A stretch of DNA of 64,000 nucleotides from Tranzscheliella williamsii (lineage: Eukaryota > Basidiomycota > Ustilaginomycetes > Ustilaginales > Ustilaginaceae). The notes beneath the pieces were generated by a model. That model saw nothing but the letters and a program-made list of their open reading frames with translations, searched no databases and had not been told where the DNA came from. The first letter of the stretch is position 1. Every line of letters begins with the position of its first letter. Of this stretch, positions 1-13,007 are shown piece by piece. The stretch is taken from assembly GCA_023212725.1 (NCBI GenBank), contig JALBYF010000010.1, positions 248,001 to 312,000 of the forward strand, written 5' to 3'. Position numbers and translations under genes: made by a program.

Positions 1-3000
1 TGCTGGCGCTCGCCACCCTGGAGTACGAGCTCAAGGCCGCCGTGCACAGTTTCTACGCCGACTCCGAGTACAAAGAGCTGTCGCATCTGACCGACTACCA
101 TGCGCATCCGCAGTCCGGCGACTCCACCCTTTTCCCACCCAGCATGCGGCCCGGCAGCAATGGCGTCGGCTGGTCGGCGGACAGCGTAGCGCAGATCGCC
201 GACAAGGTGCTAGAGCATGCCGACAGCTCGAATAGGCACATCGCCATCTCCTTGCGTGCGCTTGCCCTGGTCACCCTCGGGCGAGACGAGGAAGCGGTGG
301 ATATCATGCATCGGGAGAGGTTTATGGAGACCGCCGGCCAGACGGCTGCGCAGGCCGAGTTCCACAACAGCGCCCCCACTGCGCTCGTCATCCAGGGCTT
401 CACCCTGTACGGAATGGCCAACGAGCGGCTGCTGGTCACCAAGAGCGAATCAGGCTACGCTCCCTTTGCCCTGGCCGGCTATGCCCGTGCCATAGAGCTG
501 CACGAGGAGTTTCGTGGAGGCAAGAAGGCCAATGCTCTGCGTGGTCTGCCCGCCGACGAGGTGGAACGATGGTCCGAGGTGGCGCTCTATCGGAATGCGC
601 TTCTGTCGCTCCGGAATGGCGAGCCAATGCAGAGCTTGAACGCCCTCCGCTCGTACCAGGCGCATGTGGGCCGATGGCCGGCCGACTTCCGCCTGCCGCA
701 GCGCAACGTCATCTACCGTTACTACCTGCGCACGCTCAACCGTGCCGCCGAGCTGGGCACCTACGCCGATCCTCCAGAGCTCCTGCCCAAGAGCCAAGAC
801 GACTGGAGGAGCAAGGCCTACCAGCTCGCCGTTGTGGCTACCGTCGCTTCCCGGGTCCAGATCCGCGATTACGAGTCCGAACGCCTCCGCGATCCCTCGG
901 CCAAGCGTGTCCATCCGCCGTTCAGCGCAGCGCGCGTCAGCTCCCGGACCGTCTCCAAGCGGCGGCCGTCTGCCACCCGCGAGCTGCGACCACCGACGGT
1001 GCTGTGGTCCAACGAGGTGCTCACCGCCCAGAAGATCGCCTTTGCTGCGCTCCAGAAATCCACCGAGTTCCCGCACGCTGGCCACATCAACACCTCGGTG
1101 CTCGACTTTGCCGACGAGATGGTCAAGAGCTGGCAGATCAACGGCGAACAGGGAGGCGAGCAGGCAGACGACGTGGTCGAGATCCTCTACGGCCTGGTGC
1201 AACTCAGCTTCCACTCGCAGCGCATAGCACGCTACCTAATCCGCTTGCTCTTTGCCGCCGAGAGTTACGACGAGGCCAAACGCGCCGTGCAAGCCTACGT
1301 CCAGATTGTCGAGAAGGCGCGCGAGGCCGACCAAGGCTCCACTGCACAGGAAGTGGCCAACGTCGAAAAGGGCAATGCGCAGATCAACGGCGAAAGCAAC
1401 GGCGCCAGCGGCGCCGAACAGGTACCGAGCGACTTGGACAACGACGAGACGTATGCAAACACGCTGGCGCAGGCAGCCCACGCGGTCGGCAAGTACTGCC
1501 ATGACTTTGTCCTGGCCGACAAGGTCGCCGAAAAGGCTCTGGCGGTGGTGCAGGACAAGGGCGGCAAGATCAAGAGCGGCTTCGAGACCAAGACTGTACT
1601 GGTCGCGCGGCTGAAGCGTGTCAGCGGCTGCGCCAAAGCCGGCTTGGCGGTCCAGCTGGCCGACCCGATCCGGCGCCCCATGCTGCAGGCCGATGCGCTC
1701 GCGACGCTCACCGCCGCGGTGCAACTGGATGACCAGTCGTCGGAAGCATACTACCAGCTCGCCTACCTGCAGACGGAACTGCGCGACGTCCATGCTGCCA
1801 TCCATTCGGCACGCCAGGCCGTCCAGCTCGAGCCTGCTGACATGGACTCGTGGCATCTGCTGGTGCTGCTTCTTTCGGCACAGAAAAAGTACAAAGATGC
1901 GTTCAAGGTGGCCGAAGCAGCACTGGCCGAGGCTGAACGGGACTCGCAGGCGCCATGGCCAAGCGCTGACGGCGCTGCGCCTTCCAGCTTTGCACCGACA
2001 CAGCTCCTGAGCGTCGACTATCCACCAACGGTTGCGGAGCGGAACGAGTCGATATTGCGACTGATGATGACCTACAATGCTTTGGAAGAGGTCAACGACG
2101 GGGTAGAAAATGCCATTGCGGGCCAGAAGGAACTCTTCGCCTTCTTCCACAAGGCTTTCCCGTCGGCGGCTGCTGCCGCCGCCTCGGCTTGGGCGGCCGC
2201 TCCCGCCGCCAGCGCTGCCGAGGAGGAGCCAAGGCCGTCTGAGGAGACAGGCGGCCTACGACGGTATGGCTCGCTGGCGCATTTCGGACATGCCACGAAC
2301 GATTCCACGCTCGGCCGTTCGCAAACAACTGCGTCGACCAAGGGTCGAACGCGATCGTACGCGCAGAAGGCGCATTCGATCACCAGTCCTACGAAGAGCG
2401 CCACCATTGTGCCCGGCATGCAGCTGGGCGACGAGGAGGAGGACATGTCAGCCGGCGGCGCGGAAAGAAGCCTGGAACATCTCCGGCAGCAGTCGCTGGC
2501 GCTGGCCAGCATCTGGCTCTCGTCCGCGGCCAGCTTCCGCCGCGCGGGCCAGCTCAAGGAGTGCCGCTCGGCGATCCAGGAGGCGGAGCGGCTACAGCCG
2601 GGCCTGGCGGAGGTGTGGGTGCAGCTGGCGCTCTACTTTGTCGAGACGGGCAGCTCCAAGCTGGCCAAGGAGGCGCTCTACAAGGCGCTCGCCTGCTCGG
2701 GCCAGCACGTCGCCGCGTCGGTGCATCTGGCACGCCTCTTCCTGACCGTCTCGGACGTCAAGCCGAGGAACGAGACCGACGAGCCGATCCCCGATCTCAA
2801 CGTCGATGGATCAAAGAGCCACAGCCTGCCCAAAGCGCCGACAAGCTCGGCGAACACGACGCTGGGCGATGGCACCCAGCGCCGATACAACTCGACGGCG
2901 GAAGCGACGCTGAGTGCCAGCGCGCAGGACCTGTCGTCGGTCAGCCTGGCCGAGGGACTGCTCACGACAGCGACCAAGGGCAGCGGCTGGGACACCAGCG

Positions 3001-3134
3001 AGGCGTGGCTCTTCCTCGGCCAGGCCATCCAGCGCAGCCAGCGCACACAGCGCGCGCGCGAGTGCTTCGAGTACGCCCTCCAGCTCGAAAACTCCAAGCC
3101 CATCCGCCCACTCGTCGCCGCTATCCCGCGTTAG
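1..3134 (+). CDS. YPP1: YPP1/TTC7-like TPR protein, 5' partial
   Basis: The frame is open from base 3 to the stop at 3132-3134, and no start is inside the window (the codon at 42 is GTG within the open frame), so the N-terminus is missing. About 1,040 residues remain. They are rich in TPR-like helix pairs, the clearest around 1710-1950 (a Tyr/Leu/Ala-spaced unit, then Ala-Ile-Xaa-Ser-Ala-Arg-Gln-Ala) and at the C-terminus (AWLFLGQAIQ, then RARECFEYALQLE). That C-terminal TPR and the length fit the Ypp1/TTC7 family. In yeast this scaffold links the PI4-kinase Stt4 to Efr3 at the plasma membrane. A low-complexity Ala/Glu/Ser insert (about 2160-2480) separates the TPR blocks. Another large TPR protein is possible; the family call rests on architecture and the C-terminal motif. 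Confidence 0.72.
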   Translation, partial: LALATLEYELKAAVHSFYADSEYKELSHLTDYHAHPQSGDSTLFPPSMRPGSNGVGWSADSVAQIADKVLEHADSSNRHIAISLRALALVTLGRDEEAVDIMHRERFMETAGQTAAQAEFHNSAPTALVIQGFTLYGMANERLLVTKSESGYAPFALAGYARAIELHEEFRGGKKANALRGLPADEVERWSEVALYRNALLSLRNGEPMQSLNALRSYQAHVGRWPADFRLPQRNVIYRYYLRTLNRAAELGTYADPPELLPKSQDDWRSKAYQLAVVATVASRVQIRDYESERLRDPSAKRVHPPFSAARVSSRTVSKRRPSATRELRPPTVLWSNEVLTAQKIAFAALQKSTEFPHAGHINTSVLDFADEMVKSWQINGEQGGEQADDVVEILYGLVQLSFHSQRIARYLIRLLFAAESYDEAKRAVQAYVQIVEKAREADQGSTAQEVANVEKGNAQINGESNGASGAEQVPSDLDNDETYANTLAQAAHAVGKYCHDFVLADKVAEKALAVVQDKGGKIKSGFETKTVLVARLKRVSGCAKAGLAVQLADPIRRPMLQADALATLTAAVQLDDQSSEAYYQLAYLQTELRDVHAAIHSARQAVQLEPADMDSWHLLVLLLSAQKKYKDAFKVAEAALAEAERDSQAPWPSADGAAPSSFAPTQLLSVDYPPTVAERNESILRLMMTYNALEEVNDGVENAIAGQKELFAFFHKAFPSAAAAAASAWAAAPAASAAEEEPRPSEETGGLRRYGSLAHFGHATNDSTLGRSQTTASTKGRTRSYAQKAHSITSPTKSATIVPGMQLGDEEEDMSAGGAERSLEHLRQQSLALASIWLSSAASFRRAGQLKECRSAIQEAERLQPGLAEVWVQLALYFVETGSSKLAKEALYKALACSGQHVAASVHLARLFLTVSDVKPRNETDEPIPDLNVDGSKSHSLPKAPTSSANTTLGDGTQRRYNSTAEATLSASAQDLSSVSLAEGLLTTATKGSGWDTSEAWLFLGQAIQRSQRTQRARECFEYALQLENSKPIRPLVAAIPR

Positions 3135-6763
<3,629 letters not shown>

Positions 6764-7345
6764 TCGCTAGCCCCGCCCTGCTGCAACCTGTATTGTTATG
6801 TAAGCAGATACCCGCAGCCATTGTGATTCTCATTCTCGTCCGCTTTGCTCTGTATCGCCAGCGTGGCTCGCAGCGTAGCCGTGCCGAGCAACCCAGCTCG
6901 TAAGGACCGTGCACGGGAGGTTGGCGCATGGCGGCGATGGGATGCAATGTAAGATCGGACGAGGGAAAGGCGACGCCAAGCCTCGTCATCGCGCTCGCAT
7001 GTGCGATTTCAATCGTGACCATGCGGTTGAACTCGCCTTTGCTGCGTGCGTATTCTACTTCGGGCGCATTTCGAGGCAGTCACGACGCGGAAAAGCAGCG
7101 CTGAATCCAAGGCCGAGTGCGCGACCGCATCATTGTGATTGCTCGCACTGCCCAAAATAGAGAGGATTTGCGCCCGCCGAATAAGCTGCCAAGAGGCGTT
7201 TGCTGCCAAGAGGCATTTTTGCGGTGGTTGGGTTGGGTGCCCTTTGGACTGAGGTAGAGTTGGCCCTTGTTGGCGCTCCACCATCTCGCTGTCCGCATCT
7301 TGCGCAAGTTGCTTTTTCCCGCTCGACACAGCCAGTCCCGTCGAT
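6764..7345. other. Intergenic SNF1-VCX1
   Basis: No gene seen. Contains ATTGTGATT motifs near 6820 and 7133 and a two-copy 17-bp tandem repeat (gctgccaagaggc at 7185 and 7202). It presumably holds the SNF1 terminator and the promoter of the exchanger. Confidence 0.45.
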
Positions 7346-8584
7346 ATGCCCGCCTCGGAGCGCACGCCTCTCGTCGGCAACGATGGCGGCGACAACAGCC
7401 TGCCCAGCCACCGCGGCTCGCGCCGAGCTTCTCCCAACATCCTCAGCTCGCTCTGGTGGATCGTGAGCTGCTCATGGATCAACGTCCTGCTCGTCTTTGT
7501 GCCCCTCGGCGTGGTTGCTGAGCATGCGCACTGGCCTGCCGTCTGGATCTTCTCGCTCAACTTCCTCGCCATCATCCCGCTCGCCAAGATGCTCGGCGAT
7601 GCCACCGAGCAGGTCTCGCTGCGTCTGGGCCAGACCCTCGGTGGCCTCCTGAACGCTACGTTTGGCAACGCCGTCGAGCTCATCGTCGGCATCGTTGCCC
7701 TCGTGCAGGGCCAGCTCCGCATCGTACAGACCAGCTTGATCGGCTCGATCCTCTCCAACATCCTCCTCGTCCTCGGCATGTCGTTTGCCGCCGGCGGTAT
7801 CTTCCGCTCCGAGAATACCTTTCAGCAGACCGCCGCCCAGGCGTCCGCCTCGATCATGACGCTCGGATGCATCACCCTCGCCATCCCCGCCGCCTATCAC
7901 ATGTCGATCAAGACCAACAGCCTGCTGCAACAGGACTTTACCACGCTCGCCCGGCTCAATGCCAACGACGGCGAGGACGAGACCGGCCTGCTGTTCATCT
8001 CGCGCGGCACCTCGCTCATCCTCGTCGGCATCTACGTGCTCTACCTCGTCTTCCAGCTCAAGACCCACGGCTTCCTGTTTGAGGCCGACGAGCAGGACGA
8101 AGAGGAGGAGGAGGAGAGCATGTTGCCCGCCGCCGCCATGATCGCGCTCGCGGCGATCACCGTCTGCACCTCGTTCAACGCAGACTATCTCGTCGGCGCC
8201 ATCGACGAGGTGGCCAACCAGTACCGCATCCCCAAGGCGTTTATCGGCGTCATCCTGCTGCCCATCGTCGGCAACATGGCCGAGCATCTCACCGCCGTCT
8301 GGATGGCCGTCAAGGGCAAGATGGAAATCAGCATCGGCATTGCCATCGGCTCCTCGATCCAGATCAGCGTCGGCATGATCCCCATCCTCGTCCTCGTCGG
8401 CTGGGCCATCGGCCAGCCGCTCACCCTCTACTTTGAGACCTTCGAGACCGTGGTCCTCGTCGCCGCTGTCTTCCTTGTCAACACCCTCGTCCAGGACGGC
8501 AAGAGCAACTACATGGAGGGCGCCATGCTCTGCAGTCTCTACTTTGTCGCCGCACTCTCCTTCTGGGTCTCGCCGTCTACCTGA
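7346..8584 (+). CDS. VCX1: Vacuolar Ca2+/H+ exchanger (CAX family)
   Basis: Single exon, 412 aa, normal CAX length. It has two halves of hydrophobic helices separated by an acidic loop (DEQDEEEEEES, about residues 250-262). Each half carries a cation-selectivity repeat: GNAVELIVGIVAL in the first (about 110) and GNMAEHLTAVWMAVKGKMEI in the second (about 307), followed by SIGIAIGSSIQIS. These are the c-1 and c-2 repeats of CAX antiporters, which load Ca2+ into the vacuole using the proton gradient. The hydrophilic N-terminus is short and lacks the long leader of plant CAXs, as in yeast Vcx1. It converges on the small secreted-protein gene ending at 8936. Confidence 0.93.
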   Translation: MPASERTPLVGNDGGDNSLPSHRGSRRASPNILSSLWWIVSCSWINVLLVFVPLGVVAEHAHWPAVWIFSLNFLAIIPLAKMLGDATEQVSLRLGQTLGGLLNATFGNAVELIVGIVALVQGQLRIVQTSLIGSILSNILLVLGMSFAAGGIFRSENTFQQTAAQASASIMTLGCITLAIPAAYHMSIKTNSLLQQDFTTLARLNANDGEDETGLLFISRGTSLILVGIYVLYLVFQLKTHGFLFEADEQDEEEEEESMLPAAAMIALAAITVCTSFNADYLVGAIDEVANQYRIPKAFIGVILLPIVGNMAEHLTAVWMAVKGKMEISIGIAIGSSIQISVGMIPILVLVGWAIGQPLTLYFETFETVVLVAAVFLVNTLVQDGKSNYMEGAMLCSLYFVAALSFWVSPST

Positions 8585-8800
8585 GCCCAGCCCCCGCCGC
8601 ACGCCTCTACCCACCCGCTCCCTGCGTCCGTCCTGTAGATTTCGCTCGTCGGTCTGCACATACACTCGCTCACACTCTGCGCTGCTCGGTTGACGGTAAG
8701 CGCTTTGGTTTCGGCGTCGAGGTGGACAGCCTCCCGTCCGGCCTTCCAAGCCTGTCTTGCCGGACGGTACGTTGGGGACGGATTGGGCGGTTTTGTTTTT

Positions 8801-8899
8801 GACGTGTTGCTGTTTTCACGTGTTGCTGTTTTGAGGTGTTGCTGTTTTGACGGGTGTTGCGTTTTGGCATGGTGCTGTTTTGACGGGTGTTGCTGTTTT
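8801..8899. repeat. Minisatellite, six units of 16-18 bp
   Basis: Six head-to-tail copies of a unit like gacgtgttgctgtttt start at 8801, 8817, 8833, 8849, 8866 and 8882. The first three are exactly 16 bp apart. The later ones carry 1-2 bp insertions and substitutions. The array lies between the convergent stops of the exchanger and the small secreted-protein gene. Confidence 0.9.
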
Positions 8900-8935
8900 G
8901 GTCTGCTTGGATGGCGAGGCCGGGGTTGTGGTGCG

Positions 8936-9217
8936 CTAGTGGTGGGAGGGGTAGCGGACGGGGGAGGAGGGCGGTGCGGGGGGATCGGTGTGTGGTTGGG
9001 CGGGTGGTGCGGGGTGGGGAGCGGGGGGGGTGCGGGGCGGGGGGTCGCGCTGGAGCTGTCGGGCGAGTTCCTCGACCGGGTTGCTGGGTGCGTGGTCGAC
9101 GAGGTCGGCGAGCGCCTCGGCGGCCCGTTCTAAGCGTTGTGGGGCGGGGTGGGCGCGAGGTGTGGCGGCCAGCAGCGCGAGGAGCGCGAAGAGCGCGAGG
9201 CGGCGGGGCGCGGGCAT
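8936..9217 (-). CDS. Small secreted proline-rich protein, unknown function
   Basis: 93 aa from the ATG at 9217-9215. The N-terminus is a clear signal peptide (RR, then LALFALLALLAATPRAHP). A short amphipathic stretch with Ala/Leu/Glu (about residues 26-55) and a Pro-rich tail follow. A perfect TATATATA at 9267-9274, 50 bp upstream of this ATG, supports a real promoter. The frame stays open slightly upstream without an ATG. There are no cysteines in the mature part, so it is not a disulfide-rich effector. A longer overlapping minus-strand frame (8670-9353) is Arg/Pro-rich GC shadow. Family not recognised; a secreted effector or cell-wall protein is possible. Very GC-rich coding sequence. Confidence 0.5.
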   Translation of the reverse strand: MPAPRRLALFALLALLAATPRAHPAPQRLERAAEALADLVDHAPSNPVEELARQLQRDPPPRTPPAPHPAPPAQPHTDPPAPPSSPVRYPSHH

Positions 9218-9266
9218 GGTGGTGGTCGCAGTGCGACGCCAGCGCAACCCCCTGCTGTCCCCCTGC

Positions 9267-9274
9267 TATATATA
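9267..9274 (-). promoter_or_regulatory. TATA box for the 93-aa secreted protein gene
   Basis: Perfect TATATATA, 50 bp upstream of the ATG at 9217 on the minus strand, in an otherwise GC-rich region. The motif is palindromic and could in principle also serve the plus strand, but no good plus-strand gene follows. Confidence 0.5.
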
Positions 9275-9398
9275 CCGCCGCGGCCGGTGGCGGCCGTGTC
9301 GGCTTCATCAGCACCGCATCGCTGGCGAGCCGCACATGAAGCCCCAGCACCACCGCGCCAACCTAACACCCCGCTCCACCCTCCCTGCCACACCGCGC

Positions 9399-9917
9399 TC
9401 AGCCGCCCGGTCGCAGCTCCTGAAACGCAGCGCCGACATCGATGAGCCACTCGAACCATTGGCGGTAGATTGTGTCTGCCGCCCAGAGGTTCGGCAGCGT
9501 AGAGTGAATCTCGCGCGCGTTCGCAAGCTCCTGCGCGTGCGCTTCGCCCGACATCATGCCCATCGCATACTGGACATTCGCAGAGAGAAGCCGCGCAGTG
9601 CGGTACTTCTCCGGCCGCCGCGTCCCCCACGCTAGCCCCACCGCCGGCTCGTTGTCATCGTGTATCTCCACATCCACCTTCTCCAGCACCGACGGCAGCC
9701 GCTGTAATGTCCGCTGCGGCCGCGACGAGAGCGCCGACACCGGCCCTACCCTAGTCGGCGGCAGGCTCTTGAATCGCTGCGACGTCAACAATTTCTGCAG
9801 AAGTTCCGTCGCCTCCCCATTCCCGGCCCGGCTGCTGCTTTCAGGCGGTGTAGGAACCGGCGCAGCGAGGCACATGGTCACCAGAAGAAAGCAGAAAACC
9901 GCTTTGAACGCCAACAT
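9399..9917 (-). CDS. Small secreted protein, unknown function
   Basis: 172 aa. It begins with a textbook signal peptide (MLAFKAVFCFLLVTMCLAAP), with likely cleavage after the Ala near residue 19. The mature part is mixed polar and hydrophobic with no cysteine, ending in an aromatic helix-like segment (YRQWFEWLIDVGAAF). Base composition is ordinary and the frame is complete from ATG to stop. It lies in tandem with the 93-aa secreted protein, with 181 bp between its stop and that ATG, so the two form a small secretome pair. No family recognised. In smuts such clusters often hold effectors; here that is inference only. Confidence 0.65.
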   Translation of the reverse strand: MLAFKAVFCFLLVTMCLAAPVPTPPESSSRAGNGEATELLQKLLTSQRFKSLPPTRVGPVSALSSRPQRTLQRLPSVLEKVDVEIHDDNEPAVGLAWGTRRPEKYRTARLLSANVQYAMGMMSGEAHAQELANAREIHSTLPNLWAADTIYRQWFEWLIDVGAAFQELRPGG

Positions 9918-10366
9918 GGCCGCCGCAGCTGAATCGCGTTAGTAGCTAGGTCAAAGCCGTACCTTCCGCCTTGCCGAGTTGCAGGGTTGCAGGCTTGCAG
10001 AGTTGTTCTTGTTTCAAGGTCGTTGGGAGGCCTGTAGTGGACCTTATAGGAATGGGTCACGCTTGTGGGGTCGTGTCGTGTGTCGGCTCGCGACCCTGAG
10101 GCGATACCGCTAAAGCAGCTCCTGCCGTAAGATTGCACAAAGATGGAAGCAGCGGCTGCACGGTGCTGCACGCCAGTTGCTCTACGTTTGGCGGGCAGCA
10201 CGGGCCAATTACCGAGCCGCTCCCGCCGGATCCAAAGCAAGGCAACGGGGCCAGAGCAGAGCATCAGATCCATAGCAGCGCCACCAATCCATAGCAGGGC
10301 GACGGATCTACACCAAGGCGATTGGGTCAAATTGGCTAGAAGCCTCAAACTCCAGTTGGTGGCGGC
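9918..10366. other. Intergenic, promoter of the 172-aa secreted protein
   Basis: No gene seen. It holds short direct repeats: ttgcagg/cttgcag runs near 9975-10000, and atccatagcag at about 10268 and 10287. It also contains the 3' flank of the helicase gene. Confidence 0.4.
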
Positions 10367-12658
10367 TTATGAAAGCGGACCAACGCGGACCGTTTCGCGC
10401 TCGGTGCGCGCCTTTTCACGTTCGTTGCGCCGCCAGATCCTGTTGGAGGACTTGGCCGAGTGCTGCCAGCGGGACTTGGCGCCATGCAGCAGGCGGGTCA
10501 GGATGACCGAGGCCTGTCCTTTGGTGAGCTGTCCGGTGGGGCGCCTTGTGCTGCCCGCGGCCTGGCCTTCATCTGAGGTCGATCCGGCTGGAGTGTCGGA
10601 CGAGGAGATACCGAGCCGCTTTTCGACGAGCTTGCGCTGGCTGTCGCTGGCACGCGTCTGCCGCCAGCGTGCATGCCGGCTCAGCAGGGCGTACAGCTGC
10701 GGCGAGTTGCGCAGCACCGTCTTCTGCACGTACACGTCGCTGCCCCGCACGGCAGCCTCCAGCGTCGGCGCCTGAAGCACGTGCCGTGGCCGCCGATAGG
10801 GCGAGCCCGCGCGGCTCCAAGGGCGCACAGCACCGGCACCGACGCTCCTGCCCTGTGCTGCCATCGCCTCCTCCATGTCACTGTTAGCCGGCGTGAACGA
10901 TGAAGTCCATTTCGCGGTATGAATCTCATCTGTATGCGGTGAGGAAGCCTGCGCATTTTCATCCGCTTCACGTTGCACACGGATGAAGCCATAGCGCGGC
11001 ACATCGAGGATGTAATTTTGCCCACCACAGTCGACCCATGCATTGGCGCTCATCGTCTCGACAACAGCCGACCGCGACAGCATGGCCTGCTGCAGCTGAA
11101 ACGGATCTTCATAGTCGATATACACGACCTTGGTGGGATCCGTCAGTTGGGAGCCGTTGTCATCTTCCACAGGCCCTTCCGGCGGCTGGGCCGACGTCTC
11201 ATTTTCGATCACTTGATCCACATCGAGGCCGAATAGCGTGGGTGTACAGACGACCCCCTTCTCGATGTTGCCGACGATATCGAGAACCAGGCAATCCTTC
11301 TTGGCCGTCTTGGGCGAGAGACGGAGGCCACGGCCGATCATCTGGGAGAAGAGGTTGCGAGAGCGAGTCGGGCGCGCGAGCAGGACGCAGTCTATGGCGG
11401 GTACGTCGGCGCCTTCGGTGAGGATGGCGCAGTTGACAAGGACGGGAAAGACGCCCTGCCGGAACTGCTGCAGCAGCTGGCGCCTCTCCACGGTGGGAGT
11501 GCCGCCGTGCAGATAGCGGGCGTCGATGCCAGCCTGGCGAAAGGTGTCGGTGAGTTGCTGGACATGGTCTACGTTGACGGCAAAGACGAGAGTGGAGCGG
11601 CGCTGCTTGTGTGCCCTGTCAAGCCACGCCTTGAGGATGAGGCGGTTGACGACAGGTGTGTTGACAACAGAGGCGAGCGAGGCGGTGGCAAAATCCGAGT
11701 TGGTGTTGGAGATCTTGACCGAAGCAAGGTCGATGTCGGCCTTGATCGAAGTGAAGCGGATCGGGCAGAGCCACTTTTCGCCGATCATCTCGAGAAAGTC
11801 TTTATGGAAGACGATGCGGTCAAAGACCTTGCTGAGCGCGAGTCCATCGTGTCGACTAAAGGTGGCAGAGAAGCCGATGATGGGCACGCCAGGCATGTCA
11901 TCGGATGCGCTCTGATTGTCAGCGTCCACGGCGCCGGTGCCGTTTTGTATAGCCGGGTCAAAGTGCGACAACACCTTGAGATAGGAAGGAGCAGCGGCAT
12001 GATGCGCCTCATCGACGACAACGGCCTTGAAGTCGGAAGGGTGAAACTTATCGAGGCGCTGAGCGTTTCTATGAAGCGTCTGGTAGGTTGCGACAGTAAT
12101 GTCGGCGAAACCGGTGGCCTTGTATTTGCTGCCCTGTTCGATCTCGATCGACTTTCCGGGAAAGGCTGCGGCTACCGACTCCGCAGCCTGTAGGGCCAGC
12201 TCGATGGAGTTGACGACGACCAGCACCCTGTCTCCGCCGCTGGGACCCGGAGGCAGAAGGTCGATGAGGTGGGTGAAGATGGTAGTCTTGCCGCTTCCGG
12301 TTGGCGAAGAGACGCCGATGCGTGTCACGCCGCCCTCGATCGCAGCCAAGCATTCTTGTATGCATTCTTCCTGGTAGGGACGCAGTGCGAAGGGAGAAGA
12401 CGGTTCGGATACAGGCAGCATAGAGCCCTGCGGAGCTTCCAATGCGTTGGTCGGGTGCGCAGGTCTTACAGAAGCGCTGGAGCTCCATCGGACCGGCGAA
12501 TAGAAGCGAAGTACTGGCGAAGCCTGCAATGAGATAGTGCGCAGATGGTGGGGAAGAAAAGGTTCGCCCGGCGAAGCTCTGGCTGGCCTGGGCACTGTGT
12601 GGGCTAGCTGCCGGAAGGACGAGATGCTACGGTGCCAGCATCTTGTCACAAAAGACAT
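10367..12658 (-). CDS. IRC3: Mitochondrial SF2 helicase, IRC3-like
   Basis: Single exon, 763 aa. The first about 65 residues are Arg/Ser-rich and almost free of acidic residues, fitting a mitochondrial presequence. The helicase core follows: RPYQEECI (93), Walker A SPTGSGKTT (118-126), DEAH (216-219), motif III-like SATF, and motif VI GRGLRLSPKT. The 'RPYQ...GSGKTTIF...VVVDEAHHA' arrangement is that of the bacterial-type ATP-dependent helicases represented in yeast by Irc3, a branched-DNA helicase that maintains mitochondrial DNA. The C-terminus beyond the core is basic. Another DEAD/DEAH mitochondrial helicase such as Mrh4 is less likely, given the motifs. It is divergent from the kinetochore candidate at 13008. 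Confidence 0.8.
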   Translation of the reverse strand: MSFVTRCWHRSISSFRQLAHTVPRPARASPGEPFLPHHLRTISLQASPVLRFYSPVRWSSSASVRPAHPTNALEAPQGSMLPVSEPSSPFALRPYQEECIQECLAAIEGGVTRIGVSSPTGSGKTTIFTHLIDLLPPGPSGGDRVLVVVNSIELALQAAESVAAAFPGKSIEIEQGSKYKATGFADITVATYQTLHRNAQRLDKFHPSDFKAVVVDEAHHAAAPSYLKVLSHFDPAIQNGTGAVDADNQSASDDMPGVPIIGFSATFSRHDGLALSKVFDRIVFHKDFLEMIGEKWLCPIRFTSIKADIDLASVKISNTNSDFATASLASVVNTPVVNRLILKAWLDRAHKQRRSTLVFAVNVDHVQQLTDTFRQAGIDARYLHGGTPTVERRQLLQQFRQGVFPVLVNCAILTEGADVPAIDCVLLARPTRSRNLFSQMIGRGLRLSPKTAKKDCLVLDIVGNIEKGVVCTPTLFGLDVDQVIENETSAQPPEGPVEDDNGSQLTDPTKVVYIDYEDPFQLQQAMLSRSAVVETMSANAWVDCGGQNYILDVPRYGFIRVQREADENAQASSPHTDEIHTAKWTSSFTPANSDMEEAMAAQGRSVGAGAVRPWSRAGSPYRRPRHVLQAPTLEAAVRGSDVYVQKTVLRNSPQLYALLSRHARWRQTRASDSQRKLVEKRLGISSSDTPAGSTSDEGQAAGSTRRPTGQLTKGQASVILTRLLHGAKSRWQHSAKSSNRIWRRNEREKARTERETVRVGPLS

Positions 12659-13007
12659 GCCTCTGGTCTAGCTCGGTCCAGAACGCCTTCCGAGTCTCCC
12701 TTCTGCACAGAATTGACTATAGCATGATGCCAACGTAGGCGGCAGCGGTCAATCAAATGATGAGGAGCGAAAGGTAACAGCGTGTTGAGGTGCAACGGCC
12801 TAAGCTTCCACTACTGCCTCCACTTGACAGGATCACAGCTTACGGTCTAACAAACCGGGTTCATTTAAGTTGGATCTAACAAGACCATCGCAAGCTCTCG
12901 TCGCGTCGCTCAGCCTCGAAGCAAAGTAACAGAAGCCAACTTGTGCCGCATTCAAGGGTCGCCGCGAGCCAAGCATCCACGGTCCGAGCTACCAACACCC
13001 CCGCTAC
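12659..13007. other. Divergent promoter, IRC3 / CENP-K candidate
   Basis: 350 bp between two start codons that point away from each other. No ORF and no clear TATA box seen. Confidence 0.5.

Noticed and set aside
7472..8749. 425-aa minus-strand frame opposite the Ca2+/H+ exchanger
   Set aside because: Antisense shadow of a GC-rich gene; Asp/Gly/Glu-rich translation with no motif, while the plus strand is a clear CAX.
8670..9353. 227-aa minus-strand frame across the G-rich region
   Set aside because: Arg/Pro/Thr-rich sequence made by high GC, running through the minisatellite. The overlapping 93-aa frame has a signal peptide and a TATA box.
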